Of a stretch of DNA of 40,150 nucleotides, positions 24,872-34,858 are shown piece by piece. Every line of letters begins with the position of its first letter. Within the stretch, counting starts at the first letter, position 1. The DNA is taken from assembly GCA_028293375.1 (NCBI GenBank), contig JAQGOY010000265.1, positions 1 to 40,150 of the forward strand, in the 5' to 3' direction. This DNA comes from Verrucomicrobiales bacterium (GTDB taxonomy: Bacteria; Verrucomicrobiota; Verrucomicrobiia; Limisphaerales; JAQGOY01). The translations under genes and the position numbers were made by a program. The notes under the pieces are model-generated. The model was not told the origin of the DNA. It searched no databases and was given only the letters and a program-made list of their open reading frames with translations.

Positions 24872-24904
24872 TTTGTTTAACAAAAAATAGTGGTATTAAA
24901 CAAA
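24872..24904. promoter_or_regulatory. AT-rich inverted repeat upstream of purE
   Basis: TTTGTTTAA (24872-24880) and TTAAACAAA (24896-24904) are perfect inverted repeats 15 bases apart, between the dsbD-like gene and purE. It may be an operator or weak hairpin; no T tract follows, so a terminator is unlikely. Confidence 0.35.
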
Positions 24905-24983
24905 ATTGGGTTTAGGGATGCTGAACCACCACGGTAAATGGGTTCTCGACGTTTTGGGGTTTGGTTTGTAAAAATGGTTCTTT

Positions 24984-25496
24984 ATGGCATTGGTCGAATC
25001 TCGTCCTTTGGTCGGTATAATCATGGGATCTCAGTCGGACTGGGAAACCATGGAGCATGCTGCCAGGCAATTGGCCGCGCTGGGTATTCCATTCGAGTCC
25101 CAGGTGGTTTCCGCCCATCGCACCCCCGATCTTCTGTTTGAGTATGCCGCCGGGGCAGCAGGGCGCGGGTTGGAAGTGATCATCGCTGGCGCAGGCGGCG
25201 CAGCTCATTTGCCCGGGATGGCCGCTTCGAAGACGGTGCTTCCAGTCCTCGGTGTGCCGGTCCAGTCGAAAGCGTTGAACGGGATCGATTCCCTTCTTTC
25301 GATCGTGCAAATGCCGGGTGGTATTCCTGTCGGAACTTTGGCTATAGGGAAGCCAGGGGCGGTTAATGCTGCACTATTGGCCGCGGCCATTCTGGGCAAC
25401 AAATATCCTCTCATTCGTGAGGCCTATGATCTTTTTCGCAAGACCCAGACCGAAACGGTTCTGGCCCAAAGTTCTCTCCCGCTTCCGTCGAAATGA
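24984..25496 (+). CDS. purE: N5-carboxyaminoimidazole ribonucleotide mutase
   Basis: 170 residues. This cytoplasmic enzyme of purine synthesis moves the carboxyl group from N5 to C4 of the imidazole in N5-CAIR. The signature [13 protein letters not shown], then VVSAHRTPD with the catalytic His, and [12 protein letters not shown] are all present and typical of class I bacterial PurE. Its TGA stop overlaps the purK start (ATGA), and PurK makes its substrate, so the pair is a translationally coupled operon. No upstream Shine-Dalgarno site is clear. Confidence 0.97.
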   Translation: MALVESRPLVGIIMGSQSDWETMEHAARQLAALGIPFESQVVSAHRTPDLLFEYAAGAAGRGLEVIIAGAGGAAHLPGMAASKTVLPVLGVPVQSKALNGIDSLLSIVQMPGGIPVGTLAIGKPGAVNAALLAAAILGNKYPLIREAYDLFRKTQTETVLAQSSLPLPSK

Positions 25497-26650
25497 AATC
25501 CCAGTCATCGGATCAATCCATACTACCGGGAGCCGTGATTGGCGTACTCGGCGGTGGCCAGCTTGGAAGGATGTTTGCCCTCGAAGCCAGGGCCATGGGA
25601 TATAAAATCCATGTTTATTCCCCCGAAATGGACGCCCCGGCAGGTCAAATCGCTGACATTGAAGTTGTCGGACAATATGAGGATGAAGAAAAGTTAACTC
25701 ATTTTGTAAAAGGCGTTGCGGCTTTGACCTTCGAGTTCGAGAACGTCTCCGCGGTCGCCACCTCCCTCGCGGAGAAATATGTCCCTGTCCGCCCTGGGGG
25801 GAACGTCCTTCATATCTCCCAGCATCGCTTGCGCGAAAAAACATTTCTGCAATCGAACGGTTTCCCTGTGACTGGATTCCGAAGCATTAATTCACTTGCT
25901 GAATTGGAAGCTGCGGCCGCTCAACTCGGCATCCCCGCAGTGTTAAAGACAGCCGGGTTTGGTTATGACGGTAAGGGCCAGGTAAAAATCAAGGCCATCT
26001 CCGAACTTCCCGCAGCGTGGAAAGCCATGAACGGTGCGGAATCGGTCTACGAGGCATTTGTCGATTTCGAAAAAGAAGTTTCCGTCATCGCTGCTCGAAA
26101 CGCCAAAGGCGATTTCGCGGCCTATCCAGTTTTCGAGAACAGCCACGCCAACCATATATTGGATGTGACTTTTTGCCCGGCCGCCATCCCATCAGAGTTG
26201 GCAGCCGAAGCGGTTACGATCACTCGTGGCATCCTTGAAAGGCTCGAAGTAGTCGGTTTGCTCACCGTGGAGTTCTTCGTGACCAAAAGTGGGAAATTGT
26301 TAGTCAATGAGCTGGCGCCAAGACCTCACAATTCAGGCCATTTGACCATGGATGCTTGTGTCACCAGCCAGTTTGAGCAGCAACTTCGTGCGGTTTGTAA
26401 TTTGCCCCTCGGCGATACCTCTCTCCTCGCCCCTGCGGCAGCGATGGCCAATTTGCTCGGCGACGTCTGGGCTCATGGGGTTCCAAACTGGGGCGCAGCC
26501 TTGGAAGATCCTCAAGTAAAGTTGCACTTATATGGTAAAGCGGAGCCGAGAGCTGGGCGAAAGATGGGCCACTTCAACGTGGCAGGCCACTCCATTCAGG
26601 AGGCCGTCGCAAAAGTTTCAAAAGCAAGATCCCTGGCCGCAAAGCTTTAA
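25493..26650 (+). CDS. purK: N5-carboxyaminoimidazole ribonucleotide synthase
   Basis: 385 residues, an ATP-grasp enzyme that carboxylates AIR with bicarbonate to N5-CAIR, the substrate of PurE. Visible motifs: [16 protein letters not shown] at the start (nucleotide-binding N domain), [14 protein letters not shown] (ATP-grasp loop), [18 protein letters not shown], and [18 protein letters not shown] near the metal site. It overlaps purE by four bases. Length and motifs are normal; codon use matches the surroundings. Confidence 0.97.
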   Translation: MKSQSSDQSILPGAVIGVLGGGQLGRMFALEARAMGYKIHVYSPEMDAPAGQIADIEVVGQYEDEEKLTHFVKGVAALTFEFENVSAVATSLAEKYVPVRPGGNVLHISQHRLREKTFLQSNGFPVTGFRSINSLAELEAAAAQLGIPAVLKTAGFGYDGKGQVKIKAISELPAAWKAMNGAESVYEAFVDFEKEVSVIAARNAKGDFAAYPVFENSHANHILDVTFCPAAIPSELAAEAVTITRGILERLEVVGLLTVEFFVTKSGKLLVNELAPRPHNSGHLTMDACVTSQFEQQLRAVCNLPLGDTSLLAPAAAMANLLGDVWAHGVPNWGAALEDPQVKLHLYGKAEPRAGRKMGHFNVAGHSIQEAVAKVSKARSLAAKL

Positions 26651-26658
26651 ATATTCAG

Positions 26659-28653
26659 TTATTTATCATAAAGAATCACATCCCCCGTCCAGGGGGCTCC
26701 GGGCAGGTTGATGAGTGTCTCAAAATAGCTGATGTAAAACTTGGTCGGTCCATCCTCCGGTTTCATGACCGAGCATTGCTTGAAAAGCGTTAGCGATTCC
26801 TCCACGTTCCGCTGTTGGTATGCTTCCACTGCCTGCTTGAAACAGGTTTCGAATTTGTTGAGGGGGGTGATGACTTCGTCCAGTAATTCATGGACCCCCA
26901 CGCTTCTTTGAAATCCTTTTAGTTGGAACTTGCCCAGGTAGCGGGTGTGCAGCCTCGTGTTGACCCCTTTCCACGTATCCTCCGTGATCAAAATTTGGGT
27001 TCCGAGATGTTTGTTCAATCCTTCCATCCTGGAGGCCATGTTTATACTTTCTCCAATGGCGGTGTAATCCACCTTTTGATGGCTCCCAAAGTTCCCGACA
27101 TTGGCCACCCCGGTATGCAGGCCGATGCGTGTGATTACCTCGTATTTATTAATAAAGGAAGTCTTCTGCTTTTTGAAGAGAAGGGCGGCGAGACATGCGC
27201 GTAGTTCATGGTCGGGCTGCGGTTCCGGAGCGTTCCAAAAGGAGAAAATGGCATCCCCTATGTATTTGACCACCGTCCCGTCCGTTTTGTGGATGCACTC
27301 GGAGACATGCGTCTCAAAATAGATGTTCATGCTCAAGGCCAGATCATCGGAGTTCATGCCTTCGCTAAACGAAGTGAAGTTGGCGATGTCACTGAAGAAA
27401 ATGGTGAGTGTTTGTTTGTGTGCCCCAGGTTTCAAAAGCTCCGGCGAAGAGGCGAATTTTTTGACCAGTTTGGGGGAGAGATAAAGCGACAGTGTTTGCT
27501 CGTAAAGGCGCTTGTCGACATAAAGCCGGAAGGATTGAATGGTGATGGCCCAAAGCATGGCGAGCGGGACCTGGGCAGCGACGATGATGAGCCATGGAAA
27601 CCAAAGGTGTGAATGGGAAAAGAGCCTGTATTGAATTCCAAAAATGGCCGTGGATAGAAGAATGGCCGAGGCCAGGGTAAACCAGGGGCGCATGAGCAAA
27701 AAGCCAATAGCTATTAAAACGCCCAGTACCACGATGATTAATTCCTCCGTGCTCGAGGATAATCGTCCCAGTGAATTACCCGAGGTAATATTGACGTAAG
27801 CAGTGGCGTGAACTTCGACGCCAAATGTGAGGGAACCGTCAGTTCGGGTAAATGGAGTTGGATACTCGTCTTTCCTCTCGCCCGAGAATCTCGTTTTGAA
27901 ACGAGCTCCGATGAACACGACTTTGTCTTTGTAGAATCCAGGTGTCTGATCAAGAGCGTTGTGAAAGCTAATGGCAGGAATGCTTCCAGAAGGGCCGAGA
28001 TAATTAAGGTAAATATTTGTCCCGGCGATAAGGGAATGAACACTTTCCGGGTGGGCTATTTGAGCCGCTGCCAATGCTTCGGAAGGAAACGTACCGTTAT
28101 CCAGGGCATATCGCCTGATCTCGAAATCGCCCTCGGGATAAATAATATCCAAACCGAAGTGATCACCCGCGCTGTTTTTAAACAAAGCCAGTGGCGGTTC
28201 CATCACCTTTTGTGGGAATCCCTGGGAAAAATCATTGCGCTCTTCCACTGCGAGGACGGTGCGTTTATTGGCCGCGATGGAGTTCGCGAATTGTTTATCG
28301 ACTTCGGCATCAAGTGGATCAGAAAACACAATATCAAACACCACAGCTCGTGCTCCATCCATGGTGAGCCGATCCAACAACTGGGAGTGAAGCCGACGAT
28401 CCCAGGGTTTGTCATAAGGTTGTTTCAGCGCTTCATGTGATTCCTCATCCAGCACAACCATGACAACGTCGGCAGAGGGAAGGGGTATCCGGCGAAGTAC
28501 GAATAACGAATCGTAACTGGCGTTTCTCCACTTTTCTCCAAGAACTGAACTGGCGAGAAGATATCCGACACCCGCGACCAACAAAATCCCGACCAGAAAA
28601 GGCCAGAGCTGGAGGGTTTTTCTTCCCAAGTGTTTGGTTTTCCTGGGCTCCAT
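26659..28653 (-). CDS. CHASE2-domain adenylate/guanylate cyclase
   Basis: 664 residues. After one N-terminal helix comes a periplasmic CHASE2 sensor (~50-300; e.g. DGARAVVFDIVFSDP, KDKVVFIGARF), then three helices (~305-385) and a class III cyclase domain (~415-590). Catalytic features are intact: FFSDIANFTSFSE (metal Asp), VKYIGDAIFSFW (Lys and second metal Asp), DYTAIGESINMASRMEG (base recognition and N-x3-R). The Lys and Asp suggest ATP as substrate, so cAMP is likely. A helical tail resembling a TPR follows. It starts 3 bp after the FecR-TPR-barrel gene, forming an operon; CHASE2 cyclases next to FecR proteins are known elsewhere. Confidence 0.9.
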   Translation of the reverse strand: MEPRKTKHLGRKTLQLWPFLVGILLVAGVGYLLASSVLGEKWRNASYDSLFVLRRIPLPSADVVMVVLDEESHEALKQPYDKPWDRRLHSQLLDRLTMDGARAVVFDIVFSDPLDAEVDKQFANSIAANKRTVLAVEERNDFSQGFPQKVMEPPLALFKNSAGDHFGLDIIYPEGDFEIRRYALDNGTFPSEALAAAQIAHPESVHSLIAGTNIYLNYLGPSGSIPAISFHNALDQTPGFYKDKVVFIGARFKTRFSGERKDEYPTPFTRTDGSLTFGVEVHATAYVNITSGNSLGRLSSSTEELIIVVLGVLIAIGFLLMRPWFTLASAILLSTAIFGIQYRLFSHSHLWFPWLIIVAAQVPLAMLWAITIQSFRLYVDKRLYEQTLSLYLSPKLVKKFASSPELLKPGAHKQTLTIFFSDIANFTSFSEGMNSDDLALSMNIYFETHVSECIHKTDGTVVKYIGDAIFSFWNAPEPQPDHELRACLAALLFKKQKTSFINKYEVITRIGLHTGVANVGNFGSHQKVDYTAIGESINMASRMEGLNKHLGTQILITEDTWKGVNTRLHTRYLGKFQLKGFQRSVGVHELLDEVITPLNKFETCFKQAVEAYQQRNVEESLTLFKQCSVMKPEDGPTKFYISYFETLINLPGAPWTGDVILYDK

Positions 28654-28656
28654 TTG

Positions 28657-31600
28657 CTAAAAATTGAATTTTAGCGAAACCACGACGGTTCGTTCGTGGG
28701 GAACCTCGTTATAAAGATTAATGGGGTTTAATCGATAGTCTCGATTGCCAATGTTCAACAGAGCGACACGTAGTTCGGCCTGGCGATGCGGGAAGCGATA
28801 TCCGGCAAAGGCGTTGTAATGCCAAAAATCGTCGCCCGGCATGAAACCGAAACCGAAGTTGTGCTGTTTGTACCAATGTGCTTCCGCGCCAGCGAAGAAG
28901 CCGCACGGCAGGGTGTAAATTCCGTAAAGATTGCCCTGTTGAAGAATACCCGAGTAATCGTGCTGAGCGATTGGAGACGCCGTTGCGGGAAGAGCAGAGA
29001 AACGATCATCAAGATCCGCCCGGCTTGCCCGATACGAAACTCCAAAACTCCATTCACTGCCGATTAATTGATTGAAAGCGACTGAAGCGGAGTGCTCGCG
29101 GAAGATGAGTCTTTCAGGGGTGGCTGATGGCGTGGCTGCCAGGCTGAATGTGGTAAAATCGAAGACACCGATGTCACGGTCGGCAGATGACTCCAGTAAT
29201 TGGGCGTCCGCAGTCAAATAAGCGCCCTTCCATAGCTTTTGGTCCAGACCCAAACCGAAAATATCGAACTTTGTTCCTGAGACTGTGCCGGAAATCGATT
29301 CCGGAATGAGCGTGCGATAGGATTGAACGAAACCTGCGAGTTCAGATGGCTCGAGACGAAGGCTCGCATCGTTGAACGCACCTCCGAGCGCGCGTGAGTA
29401 GAGGCCGCGCACGGTGGTACTATCACCCGGGGTGAGAACGAAACCGGCTTTTGGAGAAAATTGATTAAGCGAAGTGGTGCGTTGGTTGATAGGTGGGATA
29501 TAACTGTTGGCGGGGTAGCGAATAAAATCGTAGGAAATGCCGCCAATCAAAGTGAAGTAATCAGTGACTTTGAAATAGTCGTAGGCGTAGATGCCATGTT
29601 TCTCAAGGTAATTTCGAAAATCCTGGGTAAGGCCGCTTTTGGGGTAAATAGGTGGAAAAGCCACGGGATTTCGGCTGAATTCGTCGTGGATGTTGTGATT
29701 GCCGATTTGCAAACGCGCACCTAGGAGAAACGTGTTAAGTTCGTTATTGATGATTTGTTGAAGTTCGGCGGAATAGACTTCGAGGTTTCTCGAATAAACG
29801 TTGGTAAATGAACGCAAGGGGAAACTAATAATGTCCCCGTTAGGTTTTCGGTTAATTGTGAAGCCCACGCCGTTGGGGTCGTTGACGCTGTATTGATCAT
29901 CCAGGCGACTGAGGAGCATGAGGGTATGATTTCCCGCGGACCATTCGTGAGTGAGGCCGATGTAGAGATTGGGCTCCTGAATTTCCCGAGTGCGAATATT
30001 AGTGTTGGCGAAGGATTGGCTGTAATATTGGAGGAGATCGCCTCCCTTGAACTGTTGGTACTCAGCCTGCAGGTAGAGGAGATCCTTTTCGCCGATGTCT
30101 TGTTTGATTTTCGCAGTGAAGTAAGTGTTTTCAAAATCGTTGTTGGCTCTCCATCCGCGTTGATAGTGGTAATAGCCATCCAAAGAATAACTGAAGTGGG
30201 CGAACTGACCGAACTGAGAGAACGATTCGTTCCAATCGCCATGGGACGAGTAATCGGTGCGATTGATCGCACCCCAGTGATCCCGCTCGAAAAAGCGGGT
30301 GTATTCCTGTTGTGAGATATTCTGACCCAGGACACCGGCGCCTGCCGGGGCAAGAAGGTTGGCGAGGAGCAATTCGCTGAACCAGGGCGTTTCATAGCGC
30401 AAATTAATCTGGCCCGGATCGCGCAAAGCGTCATAACTCTCCGACAGAAAGAGATGTGAGGAGGCATTAAGATAATCGGACAAAACCGATTTGTTGGCTT
30501 CCTGGACGCTGCGTTCCACCATTCCGGCATCGCGATAAATGGAAGCAAGACTTGCGCTGCGAATGCTCTGGTCTTTTTCCAGGAGGAAACGAGAACGGAA
30601 GAGTTGACGATTATCGTTGAGGCGGGAAGATTCTTCCACATCCGCGACGGCTTCGTTGATGCGATTGGCGTTTTGGTTTTGCAGGCCGGAGTAGAGCGCC
30701 GGCGTTGGATCGGCAGGATCAAGAGTGCGGGCCAGTTCAATTTCGTGGCGGAAATGTGCATCATCATTTTTCAGGCTGAAGGCCTTGGCCAAATAACTCC
30801 GGAAGAGGGAACGGCGAGGTTCGAGTGCGGCCGCCATTTCAAGGTCGTGCCATCCTTCGACATCGCGATGGAAATGAATCCGAGTCAGGCCCCGGCCAAG
30901 CCATGCTTCGCCAAAGGCGGAGTCCAGTTCAATGGCTTTCGAGAAATGAATTTCGGCACTTTCGTAACGCCCTGCGGAAGCATCCAGGAAGCCGAGCAGG
31001 GAATAGGCTGGCGCGTGTTCCGGAGCGAGTTCGAGTCCGCGTTTGAGGAGGAGGTTTGCTTCACGGGTGTTTCCCATGGAGAACTCAAGTTCCGCAGTTC
31101 GAATCGCGGCTCCAGCCAAGCCGGGATTTTTTTGGAAGGCTCTACGAGCCAGAGTTAAAGCGGCAGCCAATTGAAAGCGGCCTTGTTCGAGATAAGAGCG
31201 AGCGAGCAATTCCGAAGTGGAAGAGCCGTCGATTGTGTTGAAACCCGGTTCGTTTCGAACTGTGGCAATGAGGATAGTAATCGCCCGTGCCTGTGGCACG
31301 AGTGGGCCTTTGACCTGGGCGACAAGAGCTTCGGCTTCAGTGACTTTACCGACATTTAACAGTAAACTCGCTAGCAGGAGCATTTCGGAATCGGAGTTGG
31401 CTTTTGTGTTTTGCGAAACGAGTTCAAGGGCTTTGGGCAAGTTGCCAGCACGCATTAACTTTTCCATTTCGATAAATGGACCCGTGATGGTCGAGGAATC
31501 AAGTTCATCAGGATCCAAAACATTGGGATAATAAAGAGCCCACTGAATGACACGCGAGATATTGAGCAAAGGGGATTTTACCGGGGCTCCGTTAAGCGGG

Positions 31601-32130
31601 ATATGCGCTTCTTCGAGGGTGGTAAGATCCACGGATCCGAAATTATTAGAGATGGCAATTTTGCCATCGAGCAGTGCTACGCGGGTTTCTCCGGTTTCCA
31701 GAACGCTCAGTTCGAATTCCGTGCCGCGAATGGCGCCTGAGGCGGAAGGGGTTCGGAATTGAATTTCCGAAGGTTTATCGCGATTAAAAAAGAAAGAACC
31801 ACCTTGTTGAAGATTCAGACCACTGGAATTGGTTCCTGAAGACATCGGCTGGACGAGAAAGACGGAAAGCTCCTTCATGCGGACGACGCTGACCTCAGAA
31901 ATCCGGAGAACTGCGCGGCTATTGATTCCAGTTCGGACCTTGTCACCAAGCGTAAGGTTGATATTCGTTTGGGCGGGTGTCCAGGCGGCTCTGCCATTCC
32001 GGAATATGTCCACTTTGCCTTCGAAAGAGACGATGGTCACTCCCGAGGAAGCCGCCTCGAGGCGGCCCAGCATGCCAAAAACAACGAAAAGACAGGCTAG
32101 GAATCGAAGTGCTTTTGATCGCGAGGTCAT
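28657..32130 (-). CDS. FecR-TPR-outer-membrane beta-barrel fusion protein
   Basis: 1157 residues from ATG 32130, chosen for its signal peptide (MTSRSKALRFLACLFVVFGM, cleavage near LEA); ATG 32145 is possible. Order: FecR domain (~30-190; VRTGINSRAVLRISEVSVVR, SASGAIRGTEFELSV), TPR helices (~220-560; e.g. AYSLLGFLDASAGRYESAEI), then a ~570-residue beta-barrel with alternating strands (FSYSLDGYYHYQ, FSPKAGFVLTPGDSTTVRGL) that ends in VVSLKFNF, a C-terminal Phe signal for outer-membrane insertion. TonB-receptor plug and TonB box are not evident. TPR plus barrel recalls polysaccharide exporters (PgaA, BcsC), but no synthase is nearby. It shares an operon with the cyclase. Confidence 0.82.
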   Translation of the reverse strand: MTSRSKALRFLACLFVVFGMLGRLEAASSGVTIVSFEGKVDIFRNGRAAWTPAQTNINLTLGDKVRTGINSRAVLRISEVSVVRMKELSVFLVQPMSSGTNSSGLNLQQGGSFFFNRDKPSEIQFRTPSASGAIRGTEFELSVLETGETRVALLDGKIAISNNFGSVDLTTLEEAHIPLNGAPVKSPLLNISRVIQWALYYPNVLDPDELDSSTITGPFIEMEKLMRAGNLPKALELVSQNTKANSDSEMLLLASLLLNVGKVTEAEALVAQVKGPLVPQARAITILIATVRNEPGFNTIDGSSTSELLARSYLEQGRFQLAAALTLARRAFQKNPGLAGAAIRTAELEFSMGNTREANLLLKRGLELAPEHAPAYSLLGFLDASAGRYESAEIHFSKAIELDSAFGEAWLGRGLTRIHFHRDVEGWHDLEMAAALEPRRSLFRSYLAKAFSLKNDDAHFRHEIELARTLDPADPTPALYSGLQNQNANRINEAVADVEESSRLNDNRQLFRSRFLLEKDQSIRSASLASIYRDAGMVERSVQEANKSVLSDYLNASSHLFLSESYDALRDPGQINLRYETPWFSELLLANLLAPAGAGVLGQNISQQEYTRFFERDHWGAINRTDYSSHGDWNESFSQFGQFAHFSYSLDGYYHYQRGWRANNDFENTYFTAKIKQDIGEKDLLYLQAEYQQFKGGDLLQYYSQSFANTNIRTREIQEPNLYIGLTHEWSAGNHTLMLLSRLDDQYSVNDPNGVGFTINRKPNGDIISFPLRSFTNVYSRNLEVYSAELQQIINNELNTFLLGARLQIGNHNIHDEFSRNPVAFPPIYPKSGLTQDFRNYLEKHGIYAYDYFKVTDYFTLIGGISYDFIRYPANSYIPPINQRTTSLNQFSPKAGFVLTPGDSTTVRGLYSRALGGAFNDASLRLEPSELAGFVQSYRTLIPESISGTVSGTKFDIFGLGLDQKLWKGAYLTADAQLLESSADRDIGVFDFTTFSLAATPSATPERLIFREHSASVAFNQLIGSEWSFGVSYRASRADLDDRFSALPATASPIAQHDYSGILQQGNLYGIYTLPCGFFAGAEAHWYKQHNFGFGFMPGDDFWHYNAFAGYRFPHRQAELRVALLNIGNRDYRLNPINLYNEVPHERTVVVSLKFNF

Positions 32131-32326
32131 GAATATTAATTCCATAGGTGGAATCAGGCTTAATCCAGTTTGTGGACGAATTTTCCCGTTTCGAGTCAAG
32201 AGTGATGGTTTGCCGATCCAGTAAACCAGAAGATGTAGAGTGGCTCCACCAAGAAAATCAGTTTTTCTCTTATCCGTAAATTGGTATAACAAATGTTACA
32301 GTTCATGCGCTTAGGCATTCTCATTT

Positions 32327-34600
32327 GTGTTAAAATTGGTTTATAGGTTACTACAGGCACGTCTTCCCAGCAGGAAGGCCGCCCTTCTCGTTTTTGCGAT
32401 AGCGCAAATTGTGTGGCCAACCGTTTGTCTTGCCACCCCAATCATTGAGAAACAGCCAATCAGCAAAATCGATATCCAATTGGGTTCGGAACTTGAGCTG
32501 GAAGTTGACGCTAAAAGTGACAATGGAATTCTGAATTATCAATGGCAGTTGAACGGGGTGGATATCCTGAACGAAACGAATTCAGTTTTAAAAATTGACC
32601 ATTTATTGGCGCAGCTTTCCGGGAGTTATACCGTGGTGGTGGATGATGGCATTGAAGCGATCACGAGTATTCCTGTAAATATCACGACAGATCTCTTTCT
32701 GGCCACGAGGAACGATCTCTTTTCGAACAGATACGATTTATTGACGGTGTTGGGGGGGACGATTCGATCAAAGAATAATGATGCAGGAGTAGAACCAAAT
32801 GAGCCGCTGCACAATGGGAAGCCGGCTTCGCACTCGGTCTGGTTCAGATGGATTGCCCCTGCCTCTGGAATAGTGACCTTTGACACAAAAGGAAGCGCTT
32901 TTGATACGGTCCTGGACGTTTTTCAGGGATCTTCGGTTTCCAAATTGTCGATGGTTCAAACTGGGGAAAATGACGACGATGGAGGCGGGTTTCTCACTTC
33001 CGAACTCAAGTTTAATGCAATGGCATTAAATGAGTATGCAATCAGGATCGATGGATATGCAGGAAGCACGGGCGAAATTGTTCTGAACTGGTCATTTGAG
33101 CCAACGTTGGACACATTGCCGTTCGTTCTTTTCAAGCCGGGAATCAAAACAGTGGGGCCTGGCTTTTCGTTGGATTTGTCTGTGGACTGGCTAAACGGCG
33201 ATTCCTGCGAATGGCTGGTGAATGGGAAAGGTTCTGGAAACAAAACAAAATTCTTCTCATTCGGAAAAATTACCGAGGATGATGTAGGTTTTTATTCGGT
33301 CAAAGTGAAGAACTCCAAGCGTGACAGCCAAACGCAGCCCGCAGAACTACAGATTAATTTGCGCGACGACGGCTCGACTGATCCCACTTCCTTTGCGTTC
33401 AACAAACTGAACGATGCTTTTCTCGACGCGCAGAAAAAGAGATTGAACAAGCTTAATTCGGTCAGTCTATTCGGATTTATTCCGTGGCATATAGTGCCGT
33501 TGGATGGGGGAGGAACGAGTAGTGGCTACTCGACTACGCAAATATTCAATACGTTGGCCTCGACTAAGGAACCGGGGGAACCCAACCATTGCGGTGTGGC
33601 TGGAGGAGCATCGGAGTGGTATAATTTCCAACCCGCATTTAATGGAACAGTAAAAGTGACCACCGACGGAAGCAATTACGAGACGGTGCTGGCTGTGTAT
33701 ACTGGCCCGGGAGACAGCTTTTCCACCCTGGTGCCCCTGGTTTGCAATAATTCAAAATTTCCGCAGGGAGATAATGTTCATTTTCAGGCAAATTCAAATA
33801 CAGTTTACTATATCGCAATCGACGGAGTGAACGGTGCGCGGGGAACAGCCAAGTTGAATATTTTTCTGGGGAATCCTCCTGTCGTGTCGAGCGGACCGCA
33901 AGCGACAAATGTTTTATTGAACGCTTCCACCACCCTTTCAGTGTCGGCGACCGGTTCAACTCCTATTTTTTATCAGTGGCAATTGAATGGCGTTTCGCTG
34001 GCCAATGCGACGAATGCATCACTTACCATCACTAACTTTCAAAGTGGAAATTCGGGCAATTATACTGTGTTGGTTAGTAATAAAGTTGACGTCGCCACCA
34101 GCAGTGCGCTGGTCACTTTGGCGAGCGCCCCGCAAATTCAAACCATCACCGGGACTCAAACGGTTAACCCGGGCGGAACAATCAACCTGTTAACCACTGT
34201 CACCGCTAATCCTTTTGCAGACCTCCAGTGGTACTTTAAGTCAACGCCTCTTCAATCCAGGACTAGTTTCAATCTCTTGTTAACGAACTTCTCCGCTTCT
34301 AATGAAGGCCTGTACTGGCTCGTGGCAACCAATATGGCGGGAGCTGTAACCAGCGCTCCGGTTCAGCTTTCCCTTTCCCTGCCGCTCCGCCTGAGTTCTT
34401 ACGGGACCAGCAATGGCGTCAGCTTCAATCTCCATAGTATCGGCCTTTCGAATACAAACGTCGTGGTGTTAACTTCCAGCAACCTGGTCAATTGGACCCC
34501 GTTGTGCACCAATCTTTCCCTGTCTGGGTTTCTCGATTTTTCCGACCCTCTGACCAACGGCACAGTTCCTCGGTTTTACCAATTCAAAATCCAGCCTTAA
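32327..34600 (+). CDS. Large exported Ig-like domain surface protein
   Basis: 757 residues starting at GTG 32327; a signal sequence follows (ALLVFAIAQIVWPTVCLA). Ig-like domains are seen near residues 45-125 (LNYQWQLNGVDI, SGSYTVVVDDG), near 275-345, and in two domains at ~520-690 (FYQWQLNGVSLANATNAS, SGNYTVLVSN; then DLQWYFKS, EGLYWLVATN). Two copies of a 'P-N-E-P-x-HxGxxxxxSVWFRW' type domain lie at ~150-255 and ~415-515 (VWFRWIAPASG; EWYNFQPAFNG). The end is a small domain seen in other exported verrucomicrobial proteins. It is transcribed divergently from the FecR-barrel/cyclase pair and likely shares their control region. An adhesive or structural role is inferred. Confidence 0.8.
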   Translation: MLKLVYRLLQARLPSRKAALLVFAIAQIVWPTVCLATPIIEKQPISKIDIQLGSELELEVDAKSDNGILNYQWQLNGVDILNETNSVLKIDHLLAQLSGSYTVVVDDGIEAITSIPVNITTDLFLATRNDLFSNRYDLLTVLGGTIRSKNNDAGVEPNEPLHNGKPASHSVWFRWIAPASGIVTFDTKGSAFDTVLDVFQGSSVSKLSMVQTGENDDDGGGFLTSELKFNAMALNEYAIRIDGYAGSTGEIVLNWSFEPTLDTLPFVLFKPGIKTVGPGFSLDLSVDWLNGDSCEWLVNGKGSGNKTKFFSFGKITEDDVGFYSVKVKNSKRDSQTQPAELQINLRDDGSTDPTSFAFNKLNDAFLDAQKKRLNKLNSVSLFGFIPWHIVPLDGGGTSSGYSTTQIFNTLASTKEPGEPNHCGVAGGASEWYNFQPAFNGTVKVTTDGSNYETVLAVYTGPGDSFSTLVPLVCNNSKFPQGDNVHFQANSNTVYYIAIDGVNGARGTAKLNIFLGNPPVVSSGPQATNVLLNASTTLSVSATGSTPIFYQWQLNGVSLANATNASLTITNFQSGNSGNYTVLVSNKVDVATSSALVTLASAPQIQTITGTQTVNPGGTINLLTTVTANPFADLQWYFKSTPLQSRTSFNLLLTNFSASNEGLYWLVATNMAGAVTSAPVQLSLSLPLRLSSYGTSNGVSFNLHSIGLSNTNVVVLTSSNLVNWTPLCTNLSLSGFLDFSDPLTNGTVPRFYQFKIQP

Positions 34601-34688
34601 AGTCGCGGCCTGCCCGTTTCTGTGATTCTTTACTCTATGGTCCAATCCGTATCGCTGCCTTGGAAAAGTGACGCGGGAATTTGCGTCA

Positions 34689-34717
34689 TTGACTGGGGCG
34701 ATTGGATTTGGCATATT
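34689..34717 (+). promoter_or_regulatory. Likely sigma70-type promoter of clpB
   Basis: TTGACT (34689-34694; 5 of 6 to the -35 consensus), a spacer of exactly 17 bases, and CATATT (34712-34717; 4 of 6 to the -10). A start near 34725 would leave a leader of about 135 bases before the clpB ATG. Confidence 0.45.
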
Positions 34718-34749
34718 CTCTGGATTGGGCAATATCCCCTTTTTGCCCC

Positions 34750-34778
34750 GCCCGTGAAGTTCCATGAACTTCGCGGGC
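34750..34778 (+). promoter_or_regulatory. Strong hairpin in the presumed clpB leader
   Basis: GCCCGTGAAGTTC (34750-34762) pairs with GAACTTCGCGGGC (34766-34778), 13 pairs including one G-U, around the loop CAT. No T tract follows, so it is not a standard terminator. It is not the HrcA/CIRCE sequence. It could be a regulatory leader structure or a DNA operator (palindromic). Confidence 0.55.
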
Positions 34779-34858
34779 TTCCCATTTCTACTGTTGAGGG
34801 CGTTAGGAGCATTTTAACTACGCTTGACGAATTCGATTTCGGATTACATTGGTAACTC

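Noticed and set aside
34750-34778. HrcA/CIRCE element upstream of clpB
   Set aside because: The arms GCCCGTGAAGTTC and GAACTTCGCGGGC do not match TTAGCACTC-N9-GAGTGCTAA.
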